Part shown: positions 26,591 through 36,294 of the stretch, in pieces | Layout of the letters: the number at the start of each line of letters is the position of its first letter | Position numbering within the stretch: the stretch's first letter is position 1 | Assembly: GCA_026414225.1 (NCBI GenBank) | Contig: JAOAJK010000001.1 | Location: 10,886 to 74,885, forward strand | From: Thermoplasmata archaeon | GTDB taxonomy: Archaea; Thermoplasmatota; Thermoplasmata; Lutacidiplasmatales; SKW197 | Length of the DNA stretch: 64,000 bases | Reading direction: 5' to 3' | Made by a program: the position numbers and the translations under genes | Notes under the pieces: model-generated | Databases searched by the model: none | Told to the model about the DNA's origin: nothing | Seen by the model: the letters and a program-made list of their open reading frames with translations, nothing else

Positions 26591-28798
26591 ATGGCAGAAA
26601 AACAGAGTTTAATCCTCCAGGTTGCAGAAGCGCTTCAGCAGGATATAGGGCTGGGGAGGGCCAGAATAGACACAGAAACCCGTTTGCGACTGGGGGTCAA
26701 GCCCGGTGATATAATTGAAATTACTGGGAAAAAAACCACCGCTGCAAAGGTATTCAAGATCCTCCAGGAGGATGAGGGAAAAGGGAAGATAAGAATTGAC
26801 AGCTTGATCCGAAAAAATGCAGGTGTTTCTATAAATGACCGTGTTGTGGTTTCAAAGGCGACGCCTGGAGTTGCTAGGAAGATTACCCTCGCACCCTACA
26901 ATATCAATCTCCGGTATCCAGAAGGTATTGAATACATTGCGCTGAAAGCTCTTGTTGACAGACCACTAACAAAAGGAGATTTTATAACCATACCAGGAAT
27001 GGCACTGAAGAGTGGTTCTCTCATATTTGTGGTAACCCATACGGACCCGAAGGGACTGGTTATTGCCACCGATGAAACAACCATAAAAGTTGAAGAGGAA
27101 GCGGTACGGGAGGAGGAGGCAAGGGGCGTGGGAGTTGCTTACGAGGACATAGGAGGACTGAAGGAACAGCTTCAGAGGGTGAAGGAGACAGTGGAACTTC
27201 CGTTAAAGCATCCAGAACTGTTTGAAAGATTGGGCATCACGCCACCGAAAGGGGTTCTACTTTACGGCCCCCCGGGGACCGGCAAGACCCTGATTGCAAA
27301 GGCGGTTGCCAATGAGGCCAATGCAAACTTTTTCGCAATCCAGGGACCGGAGATAATGAGCAAGTTTTATGGGGGGAGCGAAGAGAGGTTACGGGATATC
27401 TTTGAAAAAGCAAAGGAGAAAGCCCCCTCAATTATTTTCATAGATGAAATTGATTCAATTGCTCCCCGAAGGGATGAAGTTCAGGGAGATGTAGAGCGAA
27501 GAGTTGTGGCCCAGCTGCTCACCCTGATGGACGGTCTCTCATCTAGAGGAAATGTGATTGTGATCGCTGCAACGAATAGGGAGGATGCCGTTGACCCGGC
27601 CCTCCGACGCCCTGGTAGATTTGATAGGGAGATAGAGATAGGGGTTCCCACAGCTGAAGGAAGGAAGGAAATCCTTCAGATTCATACCAGGGACATGCCG
27701 CTCGAGGGCACTGATGAGGAGAAGGATAAACTCCTAACTGAGCTCGCAGCCATAACCCATGGTTTTGTGGGTGCGGACCTTGCTGCCCTTGCTAGGGAGG
27801 CGGCGATGAATGCACTGAGGAGATATTTGCCCGAAATAAATCCTGATGAGCCAGTGCCACCACCTCTCCTTGAAAAAATGCGGGTGAAAAGAGAGGACTT
27901 CATGAATGCCCTTAAAGTTGTGGAACCCTCTGCCCTGAGGGACATATCAGTAGAGGTTCCGAATGTCAGATGGGAAATGATTGGGGGATTGGAGGATGTG
28001 AAGATTCAGGTGAAGGAGCTTGTAGAACTTCCCCTGAAGAACCCTGAGGCCTACCAACGGATGGGAATCGAGCCGTTGAGAGGCCTGCTTCTGTATGGAC
28101 CCCCAGGAACAGGCAAGACCCTGATTGCTAAGGCAGTAGCCACCGAAAGTGAGGCAAATTTTATCTCGATCAAAGGTCCAGAGTTAATTTCTAAATGGGT
28201 TGGCGAGAGCGAGAAAGCAATAAGGGAAATTTTCAAGAAGGCAAGGCAGGTAGCCCCATGCATAATTTTCTTTGATGAAATCGACGCAATAGCCCCGATG
28301 CGTGGATTTCACGGAGATTCTGGTGTGACGGAGCGGATGGTGAACCAGCTTCTTACATCGATGGATGGAATTGAGAAGATGCAGGGAGTTATTGTGATAG
28401 GCGCTACAAATAGACCCGACATACTGGACCCTGCACTTCTCAGAACGGGTAGGTTTGACAGACTGGTGTATGTGCCTCCTCCGGATGAAAAAACACGGCT
28501 CGCGATTTTGAAGATACATACCTCGAAAATGCCCTTGAGAAATGTGAATCTGGAGGAGATTGCAAAACGGCTTGATATGTACAGCGGTGCAGATATTGCT
28601 GGTGTGGTGCGGGAGGCTGCCCTAATTGCCCTACGAAAAAATATCAACGCAGATGTGGTTACGAAAGAGGACTTTGAGGAGGCAATCGCAAACTCCAAGC
28701 CCTCCCTCTCAGCTGAGCATATAAAATTTTATGAAGAATTCCATAAGAAGATAAAGGTTTCAGAAAGTAAGGACAAGGAAATTGTCTACTACAGATGA
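26591..28798 (+). CDS. cdc48: CDC48/VAT-family AAA+ ATPase
   Basis: 735 residues. The N domain (double-psi barrel plus beta-clam, about 1-180) is followed by two AAA modules with GPPGTGKT at 226-233 and 503-510. Both Walker B motifs contain FxDEID, and arginine-finger regions are present. It unfolds substrates for degradation or remodelling in the cytosol, often together with the proteasome. Divergent from the FG-GAP gene and overlapping the methyltransferase gene at its stop by 4 nt. Confidence 0.97.
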   Translation: MAEKQSLILQVAEALQQDIGLGRARIDTETRLRLGVKPGDIIEITGKKTTAAKVFKILQEDEGKGKIRIDSLIRKNAGVSINDRVVVSKATPGVARKITLAPYNINLRYPEGIEYIALKALVDRPLTKGDFITIPGMALKSGSLIFVVTHTDPKGLVIATDETTIKVEEEAVREEEARGVGVAYEDIGGLKEQLQRVKETVELPLKHPELFERLGITPPKGVLLYGPPGTGKTLIAKAVANEANANFFAIQGPEIMSKFYGGSEERLRDIFEKAKEKAPSIIFIDEIDSIAPRRDEVQGDVERRVVAQLLTLMDGLSSRGNVIVIAATNREDAVDPALRRPGRFDREIEIGVPTAEGRKEILQIHTRDMPLEGTDEEKDKLLTELAAITHGFVGADLAALAREAAMNALRRYLPEINPDEPVPPPLLEKMRVKREDFMNALKVVEPSALRDISVEVPNVRWEMIGGLEDVKIQVKELVELPLKNPEAYQRMGIEPLRGLLLYGPPGTGKTLIAKAVATESEANFISIKGPELISKWVGESEKAIREIFKKARQVAPCIIFFDEIDAIAPMRGFHGDSGVTERMVNQLLTSMDGIEKMQGVIVIGATNRPDILDPALLRTGRFDRLVYVPPPDEKTRLAILKIHTSKMPLRNVNLEEIAKRLDMYSGADIAGVVREAALIALRKNINADVVTKEDFEEAIANSKPSLSAEHIKFYEEFHKKIKVSESKDKEIVYYR

Positions 28799-29442
28799 GT
28801 TCGATGAACGAAAAAGAAAAAGTGAGAAAAAGATACGACAGGTGGAGCAGGGTTTACGATGCCTTTGACCTCGGAGGGGTTACTTATGAGAAGCGATTTG
28901 CCGCAGATGCACTGGGGCTCAAGGGCACCGAGAAGGTTCTAGATTTTGGAACCGGAACTGGAGCAATCCTTCCATATGTTGCTGGAAAACTTAAAACCGG
29001 GAAGGTATATGCCGTGGATTTCTCGGAGAAAATGCTGGAGCGAGCAAGAACCAGGGTGAGAAAGACAGGTATTCAGGACAGGGTGGAAATTCTCAGGGAC
29101 GACTGCGAAAATCTAAGTTTTCCATCGGATTTCTTTGACTGCGCGATTGCCACCTTCGCATTTACTTCATTACCCCATCCCCAGAAGGGAGCAATGGAAC
29201 TCGCGAGGGTGCTGAAGCCAAGTGGCAGATTTGCTGTGCTTGAAACGGGAAAACCGAAGAAATGGTATCTACTTCCGTATTACTGGCTCATAAAACCTGT
29301 GGCGAGAGTTTTCGGGTATACCTATATCGATAGAAATGTGCCAGAGTACCTGGTGAATGCGGGACTGGAAATTCTTGCAATCTACAGGTTCGGACTTACA
29401 TATTGTATTAAGGGTAGAAAGAGAGAAGTAGAAAAACATTAA
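28795..29442 (+). CDS. UbiE-like class I methyltransferase
   Basis: 215 residues. SAM-binding motif I is VLDFGTGTGAILPYVAG, motif II contains YAVDFSEKMLERAR, and CENLSFPSDFFD and GRFAVLETGKPKK follow. These match UbiE/MenG-type methyltransferases of quinones and lipids, but the substrate cannot be told. The start overlaps the cdc48 stop (ATGA); a second ATG is 9 nt downstream. Confidence 0.85.
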   Translation: MSSMNEKEKVRKRYDRWSRVYDAFDLGGVTYEKRFAADALGLKGTEKVLDFGTGTGAILPYVAGKLKTGKVYAVDFSEKMLERARTRVRKTGIQDRVEILRDDCENLSFPSDFFDCAIATFAFTSLPHPQKGAMELARVLKPSGRFAVLETGKPKKWYLLPYYWLIKPVARVFGYTYIDRNVPEYLVNAGLEILAIYRFGLTYCIKGRKREVEKH

Positions 29443-29544
29443 CTTATGACAATTAACTACTCCCAGTGAGTGTGGTAGTGTGCGGGTATTGTGCAAATCA
29501 AACTTAAATACTCACACATAAATCCGCTGCCTGGTGATGAGTGC

Positions 29545-32500
29545 ATGCAAAAATTTTTTTTCACTGCAGCCCTTGCTGTAGTATTAGCAGCGATACTGCT
29601 CTCTGGACAGTGTAGTGTGTTGCGAACGAATCTGGGTGCAAGTACGGACATCCATCGAATTACCACGGTTGGCGGGACCTGGGACAAATACCACTCCTAC
29701 AATTCGACAAACAGCCTTACCCTTGAACTCTTCAATTTATCTGCCCAACATCCAGACATCATGAAAGTTGTGAGTATCGGGAAAACCTGGAAAGGGAGAG
29801 ATATATGGGCGGTCAAGATATCCAGCAATGTGAATGTGGAGGACCCTACCAAACCCGAGGTGATTTTCGACGGGAATCATCATGCCCGAGAATGGCTTAC
29901 CGTTGAGGTTTGCATGTACATAATCCACAAATTCGTGGATGAATACGGTACCAACTCTACAATAACCAATCTTGTAAATACAAGGCAGATATGGGTTGTG
30001 CCGACTCTCAATCCAGATGGTAGGGTGTACGATGGCGGCGGAAATGACGGAATTGACCCGTCGAATGTCAAAAACTGGCGCAAGAACTTGCGGGATAACA
30101 ACAACAATGGACAGATAGACAGTTATGACGGAGTTGATTTGAACCGGAACTATGAGATTGGCTTCGGTATCGGCTCGAGTTCGAGCATGAGCTCAGAAAC
30201 CTACATGGGCCCGACACCGTTCTCAGAAAAGGAAACCCAGGCATACAGGGACTTTCTCAGCAAACATCATTTTATCACGGGAATAACCTACCACTCCTAT
30301 GCCCAGCTCATTCTCTATCCCTGGGCATACACCTCGACAGATACAAGCCACCACTCCTATTTTACTGCCGCTGCAAATAAAATCAAGAGCTTGATAAAAA
30401 ACACTGCGGGCTCCTCCTACTCCTGGCAGGCGGGACAGCCCCCTGAAATTCTCTATGCTGCTGGGGGTTCCTCATTTGATTATCTCTATGCCTGTTACGA
30501 AACCTTCCAGTTTGGAATTGAACTCTACCCCTCTCAATCCGACTCAATTTCAGATGGTTTTCATCCTCCCACCTCCAAAATCCTGCCAGCATGTAACGAC
30601 CAGATTGAAGCTGCAGTTTACATGGTAGAATCCGCACAGAACCCCTACCATGTGCTCGGTTTGAGTGATGACATAGGGATTCTGAAGATAGAACCATTCA
30701 CAAACATGTCCAGTTATGAAGGTGGGACCCATTCGATACTTGCGTATGTAGTCAATTCCGGGAAAAATGCTCAGAGCGGCTTTGATGTCAGGTTAAACAT
30801 CACAAAACGAAATGGAAGCACCAGTACCCTGGTGTACACCAACACCACAACCCTAGGAAATTCTCTGAGCCAGAACCAGACAGCAATTCTATCATGGAAC
30901 TATAATTTCAATGAACAGGGAACCTACAATATAAAGGTGGAAACCCTCAAATCGGATGGTTATTCTGCAAACAACAAAAAGGAAATTACGGTTAACATTA
31001 CCTCAACTGGGGGGAGCGATACTACACCGCCAGTGATTTCAAACGTTGGAGCGAGTAGCATAACTGCAAACTCCGCAACAGTCAGCTGGACAACCGATGA
31101 AGCAAGCTCGAGCGTTGTGGAGTATGGTACCACTACCGCCTACGGACAGACCGCGACTGGTGCAAGCGGCGTCACCTCTCACTCAGTAACCCTCTCCGGA
31201 TTAACCGCCTCAACAACCTACTACTACAGGGTGAAGTCAACTGATGCTGCGGGTAACACCGCAACAAGCTCTGCCTACTCATTCACAACCCCTGCCGCAA
31301 GTGATACCACGCCACCAGTAATCTCGAATGTGGCTGTTACGGGAATAACTGCAAACTCCGCAACAATCACCTGGACGACTGATGAGGCAAGCACGAGCGT
31401 TGTGGAGTATGGCACCACTACCTCCTACGGACAGACAGCAACTGGCTCTGGCGGCGTCACCTCCCACTCCGTGACCCTCTCCGGATTAACCGCCACAACA
31501 ACCTATCATTACAGAGTAAAATCAACTGATTCTGCGGGTAATCTGGCAACTAGCTCGGACTACACCTTCACTACTGCAGCTAACTCCACGGATGTGATTG
31601 TGTTAACGGACGGTGTTGCGGTAACTGGCTCGCTCGGTGCGGCAAAGGATGCAAAGTATTACTTGCTTGATGTTGGTCTGGGAAAGACCCTGTTGAGGAT
31701 TGAGCTTACGGGACCAAGCGGCACTGACTTTGACCTCTATGCAAAACTAGGGGCGAAACCAACCACTTCGATCTACGATGCCAGAAGCATCGGGTCTACC
31801 TCCGCTGAAACAATCAATGTAACCAACCCTTCCGCAGGCAGCTGGTACTTCATGGTTTACTCCTATTCCGGCTCCGGAACCTTCACAATTAAAGCTACGA
31901 CTACAACTGGAACAACAAACACAACACCGCTGACAGATGGTGTGCCTGCCACCGACTACCTGTCAGGCACAGGTAAAGGGAAAAATTATAGTATAAATGT
32001 GCCGGCCGGTAAAAAGCAACTGAAAATTGAAATGAGTGGCCCGAGCGGGACTGATTTTGACATATATGTTAAATTCGGAACTACTGCATCAAGAACGAAC
32101 TATGACTACAAGAGCACATCCAGTTCGTCAACTGAAAGTGTCGGAATCACAGACCCCTCTAACGGAACATGGTACATCTATGTCTATTCGTACTCTGGCT
32201 CTGGAAATTTCACAATCAAGGCAACACTGTATGACACGGGCACACAGGACCTCTCAGAACTTATCAGCGGGGAGGCAAAAAGTGCCACGATCAGCACATG
32301 CGGTGAAAAACTCTATTTCCACATTGCAGTACCTTCTAGCATCTCCTCCCTCACCATAGAACTGGTGGGCCCAGCCAATGCTGACTTTGACCTCTATGTG
32401 CGGCTCAACTCAAATCCTTCCACCTCTGCCTATGACTATCGCTCTGTGAGTTCTGGCTCCACAGAAACCATTAGCATCAGGAATCCCTCTGCTGGCACAT

Positions 32501-32568
32501 GGTACATAATGATTTACGCCTACTCCGGCACAGGAACCTTTGAAATCAGAGCCACAATCAGTCCGTGA
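29545..32568 (+). CDS. Secreted M14 zinc carboxypeptidase with FN3-like and PPC domains
   Basis: 1007 residues from the ATG at 29545, chosen because GGTGATGAG precedes it and a signal peptide begins there. The M14 domain has the zinc site H113xxE116 (HHAREW), H250 (TYHSY), and catalytic E326 (GIELYPS). A CARDB-like stretch follows, then two nearly identical fibronectin-III/purple-phosphatase-N-like domains (DTTPPVISNV starts), and three C-terminal PPC-like domains with SGTDFDLY cores. There is no clear C-terminal anchor, so it may be fully released. It trims amino acids from peptides outside the cell. A TATA-like ACTTAAATACTC is at 29503-29514. Confidence 0.93.
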   Translation: MQKFFFTAALAVVLAAILLSGQCSVLRTNLGASTDIHRITTVGGTWDKYHSYNSTNSLTLELFNLSAQHPDIMKVVSIGKTWKGRDIWAVKISSNVNVEDPTKPEVIFDGNHHAREWLTVEVCMYIIHKFVDEYGTNSTITNLVNTRQIWVVPTLNPDGRVYDGGGNDGIDPSNVKNWRKNLRDNNNNGQIDSYDGVDLNRNYEIGFGIGSSSSMSSETYMGPTPFSEKETQAYRDFLSKHHFITGITYHSYAQLILYPWAYTSTDTSHHSYFTAAANKIKSLIKNTAGSSYSWQAGQPPEILYAAGGSSFDYLYACYETFQFGIELYPSQSDSISDGFHPPTSKILPACNDQIEAAVYMVESAQNPYHVLGLSDDIGILKIEPFTNMSSYEGGTHSILAYVVNSGKNAQSGFDVRLNITKRNGSTSTLVYTNTTTLGNSLSQNQTAILSWNYNFNEQGTYNIKVETLKSDGYSANNKKEITVNITSTGGSDTTPPVISNVGASSITANSATVSWTTDEASSSVVEYGTTTAYGQTATGASGVTSHSVTLSGLTASTTYYYRVKSTDAAGNTATSSAYSFTTPAASDTTPPVISNVAVTGITANSATITWTTDEASTSVVEYGTTTSYGQTATGSGGVTSHSVTLSGLTATTTYHYRVKSTDSAGNLATSSDYTFTTAANSTDVIVLTDGVAVTGSLGAAKDAKYYLLDVGLGKTLLRIELTGPSGTDFDLYAKLGAKPTTSIYDARSIGSTSAETINVTNPSAGSWYFMVYSYSGSGTFTIKATTTTGTTNTTPLTDGVPATDYLSGTGKGKNYSINVPAGKKQLKIEMSGPSGTDFDIYVKFGTTASRTNYDYKSTSSSSTESVGITDPSNGTWYIYVYSYSGSGNFTIKATLYDTGTQDLSELISGEAKSATISTCGEKLYFHIAVPSSISSLTIELVGPANADFDLYVRLNSNPSTSAYDYRSVSSGSTETISIRNPSAGTWYIMIYAYSGTGTFEIRATISP

Positions 32569-32590
32569 GTGAGAGGGTAAAGCAGCAAGC

Positions 32591-33208
32591 TCACTCTTTG
32601 CCACCCTTCTCCAGGATACGGGCTACCCCTGCTGCCCTTGCAATTTCGATGGCAGCAAGCACTCTACCCTCTAACTTTTTCAGCTCTTTGGCCATGTGCT
32701 TCTCCCTTGCAACTTCAACTTTTTTGAATCCGCCCACCTTGTTCACAAGCCCATCCCAGGCAATTTCGAAATCCTCTGGCGCCTTTACATCGAGTTTTTT
32801 CTTTCTCAACCGCTTGATCCGAAAACTCTGGAAAATCAGGTCCCGCGTGTGTACAGTATTGCAATATAGTTCTGTAAACTCAACTTCAGGGATGTCCAGC
32901 GGATAAATGGGGATTTCATTGTCCGTGCAGTAAGCTACAATGGTTTCGAAAGCAGGTGGGGGAAAACCCACATCGCCAAATGCAGCCAGCTTCTCAGCAT
33001 ATATCTCTTCAATCGTGGAGAGGGCTGGAAGTTCGAATCCTTTTTTTATGTATTCTTTCAGGCCATCCAGTTCATCGCTGGAGATTCCTATTCCTACCGT
33101 ATCCGGTTGAAATTTCTGAATGTACTTATTTACCTTTTCTGACTCCGAGACCAGCCCTTTGACAATGCCCAGCATGTGGATTTCCGGAGAGAGGTGAAAA
33201 ACCTTCAT
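32591..33208 (-). CDS. Uncharacterised archaeal protein, weakly TraB-like
   Basis: 205 residues, soluble, charged. The start GILxE-like region (KVFHLSPEIHMLG) and the C-terminal KVEVAREKHMAKELKK are loosely reminiscent of TraB/PrgY-type proteins, but I would not assign the family. The ATG follows the upstream gene's stop directly, so it is the second gene of a two-gene operon with an HTH regulator. Confidence 0.65.
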   Translation of the reverse strand: MKVFHLSPEIHMLGIVKGLVSESEKVNKYIQKFQPDTVGIGISSDELDGLKEYIKKGFELPALSTIEEIYAEKLAAFGDVGFPPPAFETIVAYCTDNEIPIYPLDIPEVEFTELYCNTVHTRDLIFQSFRIKRLRKKKLDVKAPEDFEIAWDGLVNKVGGFKKVEVAREKHMAKELKKLEGRVLAAIEIARAAGVARILEKGGKE

Positions 33209-34156
33209 CTACTCCTCATCCCTCTCCATTATCATCCGCAGAATTTCCTCTTCCTCTTTCACTCTCAACAGATCTTCGGTATCGAGCACCGGGATTCCCC
33301 GCACGCTTGCCCTTGTTCTCTTCCGTTTCACAAAAATCACGGACTTCTTTCCAGTTGCCCTGACTATGCTGTGGATAGCTTCAATGTCCTTCTCAATTCT
33401 ATCAAATCTGTCAATCCAGGTGAGGAACAGGAACTCCCTTTTCCTTGTGATTGCATCGAACGGGCAGTTTCGCAGATTCATCACCTCGCATCCCATTTTT
33501 CGCAAGTGGGAAAGCACCCTTTTCTTTAAATCATCGGTGAGTAGAACATCCTCTGCAAGCGAGAGGTTTACCTCGTAGGTTTCTGGCTTTGTGAGGTCTA
33601 TCGGCTTTATCAACTCGGTGTTGAATATTTCTTCCAGGGAGAGAGCAATTTCTATCGTAGCATTCATGTTTTCCTCATAAAGCTGGATGGCTTTTCTGGA
33701 AACCCCTAAACTATCTGCAAGAGCCCCGAGTGAGTACCCATACATTTCCCGCAGTTCCTTCAGCTTGGCTGAATCTATTTTCACATACAATCCACCAGGT
33801 GCCGAGAACACATATGGAGGGATGCCCTCCAGAAAATAATCTTTTAATGTCAAGAGGGACACTATCGGAATTTTAAACCTAGAATAAACCACACCCTGTT
33901 CTAACTTCCCTCCTCCGTAGTGGTCTCCTATTACCAACGGAGTCCCGGCTAGCTGGTTGGCGAGGAGCTTCATTGTCTCGCCATCCTTCTTATCCAGAGC
34001 ATCAATGTTCTCGAGAACCTTTATAATTAGCAAGGTCTGGTCCCTCCTTGCAATAATGTCTATGGATACACGCCTCATTTTAACTGCCTGGCTGAGATAA
34101 AAGCCTGCAGTACCCAGAATATCCCTTGCATTTTTTTCAAGTATCTCCTTCTTCAT
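33209..34156 (-). CDS. HTH regulator (archaeal COG1395-like)
   Basis: 315 residues. The N-terminal 110 residues look like a nuclease-fold-derived domain (IDIIARRD-x-x-LLIIKV). A Cro/C1-type helix-turn-helix follows at about 130-175 (LKELREMYGYSLGALAD then LGVSRKAIQLYE), and a C-terminal domain repeats the nuclease-like pattern. This layout matches a conserved archaeal putative regulator family. A TATA-like region (AATATTTAAATG, plus reading) lies just upstream. Confidence 0.85.
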   Translation of the reverse strand: MKKEILEKNARDILGTAGFYLSQAVKMRRVSIDIIARRDQTLLIIKVLENIDALDKKDGETMKLLANQLAGTPLVIGDHYGGGKLEQGVVYSRFKIPIVSLLTLKDYFLEGIPPYVFSAPGGLYVKIDSAKLKELREMYGYSLGALADSLGVSRKAIQLYEENMNATIEIALSLEEIFNTELIKPIDLTKPETYEVNLSLAEDVLLTDDLKKRVLSHLRKMGCEVMNLRNCPFDAITRKREFLFLTWIDRFDRIEKDIEAIHSIVRATGKKSVIFVKRKRTRASVRGIPVLDTEDLLRVKEEEEILRMIMERDEE

Positions 34157-34256
34157 CTATACTATATTAGTTTGTGGGAATATTTAAATGTGACTATGGC
34201 GCAGGGCCGTAAACCTCAAATATCCCCGGTTCCATATATATTATCGGTGATAACAG

Positions 34257-34361
34257 ATGATAGTAAAGTTCGTGGACATAAACGAATCCCCCATACCAAA
34301 GAAAATAGAACTAAAAGAGGACATAAAATACACGCCAAAAATAATTATTGTCTGCAAGTAA
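34257..34361 (+). CDS. Possible 34-residue small protein
   Basis: An ATG at 34257 preceded by GGTGAT at 34246-34251 and a TATATATTA at 34234-34242 opens a 34-codon frame rich in Lys, Ile and Glu, ending 2 nt before the convergent nop10 stop. The TATA-to-ATG distance is short for a leadered message. It may be chance. Confidence 0.25.
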   Translation: MIVKFVDINESPIPKKIELKEDIKYTPKIIIVCK

Positions 34362-34363
34362 AA

Positions 34364-34531
34364 CTACTCGCTGCTACTCATTTTTTTCAAAGCCCTTCGA
34401 TACCTTCCATATCTATCTTCAGGTGAGAATCTGAAGGGATGGGGAGAGACAGTCGGGGCATGACATCTAGAACAGTGGTCCTTCAGCGTATATTCGCCGC
34501 AAACTTTGCATTTTTTAATGTATGAACTCAT
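34364..34531 (-). CDS. nop10: H/ACA RNP component Nop10
   Basis: 55 residues. It starts with an ATG overlapping the aIF2alpha stop (ATGA). The zinc ribbon CKVCGEYTLKDHCSRC and the C-terminal PHPFRFSPEDRYGRYRR match archaeal Nop10, which helps position guide RNA on Cbf5 for pseudouridylation. It is the last gene of the eL44-eS27-aIF2alpha-Nop10 cluster, conserved in archaea. Confidence 0.95.
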   Translation of the reverse strand: MSSYIKKCKVCGEYTLKDHCSRCHAPTVSPHPFRFSPEDRYGRYRRALKKMSSSE

Positions 34532-35319
34532 TTCTCTTCCTCTCTCTTAAACTCCCCTGTACCTCCCGCGTCCTTTATATAAGAGAGGCAGGTTTTCACT
34601 CCCTTCTCGAGGATCTTTTCCGCAGATTTAAAATCTTTGGCTTTAACCGTGACAAGGTATCTGGGCGCTCCGAGATACTGTACATTTATGCTATCCGGTT
34701 CAGTTTCAATCATTTTCATCAATGCATTTTTTATTTGAAGAATCCCATCGGAGCCATTGTGCCTGAGTTCCACAATTCCACTTATCTCAGCTGAAGTTGG
34801 AACGATGTTCTCTCTGGCAACCTTGGTAAATACCTCCACCCATTCCCCATCAAAACCAGCGCTTTTCAGTGCCTTCCTTTTTCGCACGGCCTCTTCCATT
34901 GCAGGATAGATGCCGCCGTATTTCTCGATCAGTTTTCTTCCGAATTGTTTCATTGCATCATCTACACTCATTCCCAGCTTTTCCGCAACGATTTCAAACA
35001 GTTTCAATCCCCTCTTCTCATTTCGCCAGTGCTTTATCTTTTCCCTCTTTTCATGCTCCGTCACATACTTCAGTGAGAGGTCTATCATCTTTTTCTCTCT
35101 ATCCACTCTTATGACCTTGGCTACGACCTTCTGCTCCTCCCTTACAAAATCCCTGATGAATTTCACCCAGCCGGTAGATACCTCCTGGATCGGGATGTAG
35201 CCCTGCAAACCCCCATATTCATCCAGTGCCACATAGGCGCCGTGGTTCTCCACCTTCACAACGGTGGCAATCACAAGCTCTCCATCCTCTGGAAAAATTT
35301 CATCTTCTTCCTCAGTCAT
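34528..35319 (-). CDS. eif2a: Translation initiation factor aIF2 subunit alpha
   Basis: 263 residues from the ATG at 35319 (GGGAG Shine-Dalgarno, 10 nt after the eS27 stop); the open frame extends to 35412 inside eS27. An N-terminal S1 domain (GELVIATVVKVENHGAYV), a helical middle domain and a C-terminal alpha-beta domain are in the normal order. With the beta and gamma subunits it brings Met-tRNAi to the ribosome. Confidence 0.97.
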   Translation of the reverse strand: MTEEEDEIFPEDGELVIATVVKVENHGAYVALDEYGGLQGYIPIQEVSTGWVKFIRDFVREEQKVVAKVIRVDREKKMIDLSLKYVTEHEKREKIKHWRNEKRGLKLFEIVAEKLGMSVDDAMKQFGRKLIEKYGGIYPAMEEAVRKRKALKSAGFDGEWVEVFTKVARENIVPTSAEISGIVELRHNGSDGILQIKNALMKMIETEPDSINVQYLGAPRYLVTVKAKDFKSAEKILEKGVKTCLSYIKDAGGTGEFKREEEK

Positions 35320-35329
35320 GGTTTTCTCC

Positions 35330-35509
35330 CTAACCAACGATTTCAACAATCTCTCCACGAATTTCCGCCTTGCCACCTGCCGGCTTTGCGATCGTGGCGC
35401 CACAAATCTCACATTTCACCATTGTGGCTGCATGTAAAAATACAATCTGTTCGTTACTGCAGTCCTTACATTTGACCTTTGCAAATTTTCCTTTTTTAGC
35501 ATGGGGCAT
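35330..35509 (-). CDS. rps27e: 30S ribosomal protein eS27
   Basis: 59 residues from the ATG at 35509, preceded by GTGAGG overlapping the eL44 stop. It carries the two-CxxC zinc ribbon (CKDC and CEIC) and the GGKAEIRGEIVE end typical of archaeal eS27. Confidence 0.96.
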   Translation of the reverse strand: MPHAKKGKFAKVKCKDCSNEQIVFLHAATMVKCEICGATIAKPAGGKAEIRGEIVEIVG

Positions 35510-35514
35510 GGTCC

Positions 35515-35802
35515 TCACTTCTCCTTTTCAATCAATTCGAATTTTTTGGCCCTTTTACCTGGCTTCTGATGGGCCTTCTTGCATTTCTTGCATACATACT
35601 TCAGTGCGACCCGTTTTGTGGGTTTTTCTCTACCCTCTGGCTTGGGTCTAGGAAAGCCACCATAGCCCCTCGTTGCCCTCCTGAAACGTCTCTGTCCCCA
35701 TCGCAGTTCGCTTCTATTTCTTTTCTTTACCTTCTCTACATCGTGTTCGGTGTGGGTCTTGCAGTAGGGGCAGTAAGTCATGATACTTCTGGGAAGTTTC
35801 AT
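35515..35802 (-). CDS. rpl44e: 50S ribosomal protein eL42 (L44e)
   Basis: 95 residues from the ATG at 35802, with the Shine-Dalgarno AAGGTGA just upstream. [10 protein letters not shown] near the N-terminus and CKKCKKAH near the C-terminus form the zinc site, and [17 protein letters not shown] is the diagnostic central stretch. It is the first gene of the translation cluster. Confidence 0.97.
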   Translation of the reverse strand: MKLPRSIMTYCPYCKTHTEHDVEKVKKRNRSELRWGQRRFRRATRGYGGFPRPKPEGREKPTKRVALKYVCKKCKKAHQKPGKRAKKFELIEKEK

Positions 35803-35833
35803 ACAAGTCACCTTCTATTCACAAAATGCAGGG

Positions 35834-35845
35834 GATATATAAAAA
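35834..35845 (-). promoter_or_regulatory. TATA box of the eL44-eS27-aIF2alpha-Nop10 operon
   Basis: The minus strand reads TTTTTATATATCCCC, centred about 37 nt upstream of the eL44 ATG, leaving a short leader with the Shine-Dalgarno. Confidence 0.6.
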
Positions 35846-35870
35846 TATGGTAGACGTCCACCCAAATGCC

Positions 35871-35880
35871 TTTATATACA
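35871..35880 (+). promoter_or_regulatory. TATA box of the small membrane protein gene
   Basis: TTTATATACA is centred about 26 nt before the ATG at 35901 with no Shine-Dalgarno; the message is probably leaderless. This selects 35901 over an in-frame ATG at 35826. Confidence 0.6.
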
Positions 35881-35900
35881 CCTTTTCCCTCTACCGTACC

Positions 35901-36293
35901 ATGGTGAGGAACAAAGCAGCAATGGGTGTGGGAATTGCTGGAGGAGTTTGCCTGCTACTGGCAGGTGTGGGTGGTGTAGCTTATCTAGGCACCGTGAGGG
36001 ATATCATCCTTCAGGTGATTAATAACGAAGCCATTGCCCTGATTTTTTCCATCCTGATCGCGATAGCGGCACTTGGAGGTATAGCGGTGATAATCGGGGC
36101 TGTGCTGATTGGCATAGAGCACCCGAAAATAGGGAAGCTGTTTGTCTGGCTCGGCACAGGACTTGGAATTATTTCGCTTATCTTTGGCATAATCTCAATT
36201 TCGGGAGAGATGAGTGCAGTCACAATCGGTCCGACTACGCTTGCAATTGTTGGCACGGTTCTAGCAATGGTTTGCAAATACCTGGCAAAATAA
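35901..36293 (+). CDS. Small four-helix membrane protein
   Basis: 130 residues with about four hydrophobic helices (near 8-29, 43-69, 82-100 and 108-126) separated by short loops. No motif I recognise. It is convergent with the zinc-ribbon/TPR membrane protein, 1 nt apart. Confidence 0.7.
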   Translation: MVRNKAAMGVGIAGGVCLLLAGVGGVAYLGTVRDIILQVINNEAIALIFSILIAIAALGGIAVIIGAVLIGIEHPKIGKLFVWLGTGLGIISLIFGIISISGEMSAVTIGPTTLAIVGTVLAMVCKYLAK

Positions 36294-36294
36294 C

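Noticed and set aside
34172-34426. 84-codon plus-strand frame before nop10
   Set aside because: It overlaps the nop10 gene antisense and has no protein-like motif; only the shorter 34257-34361 frame keeps some support.
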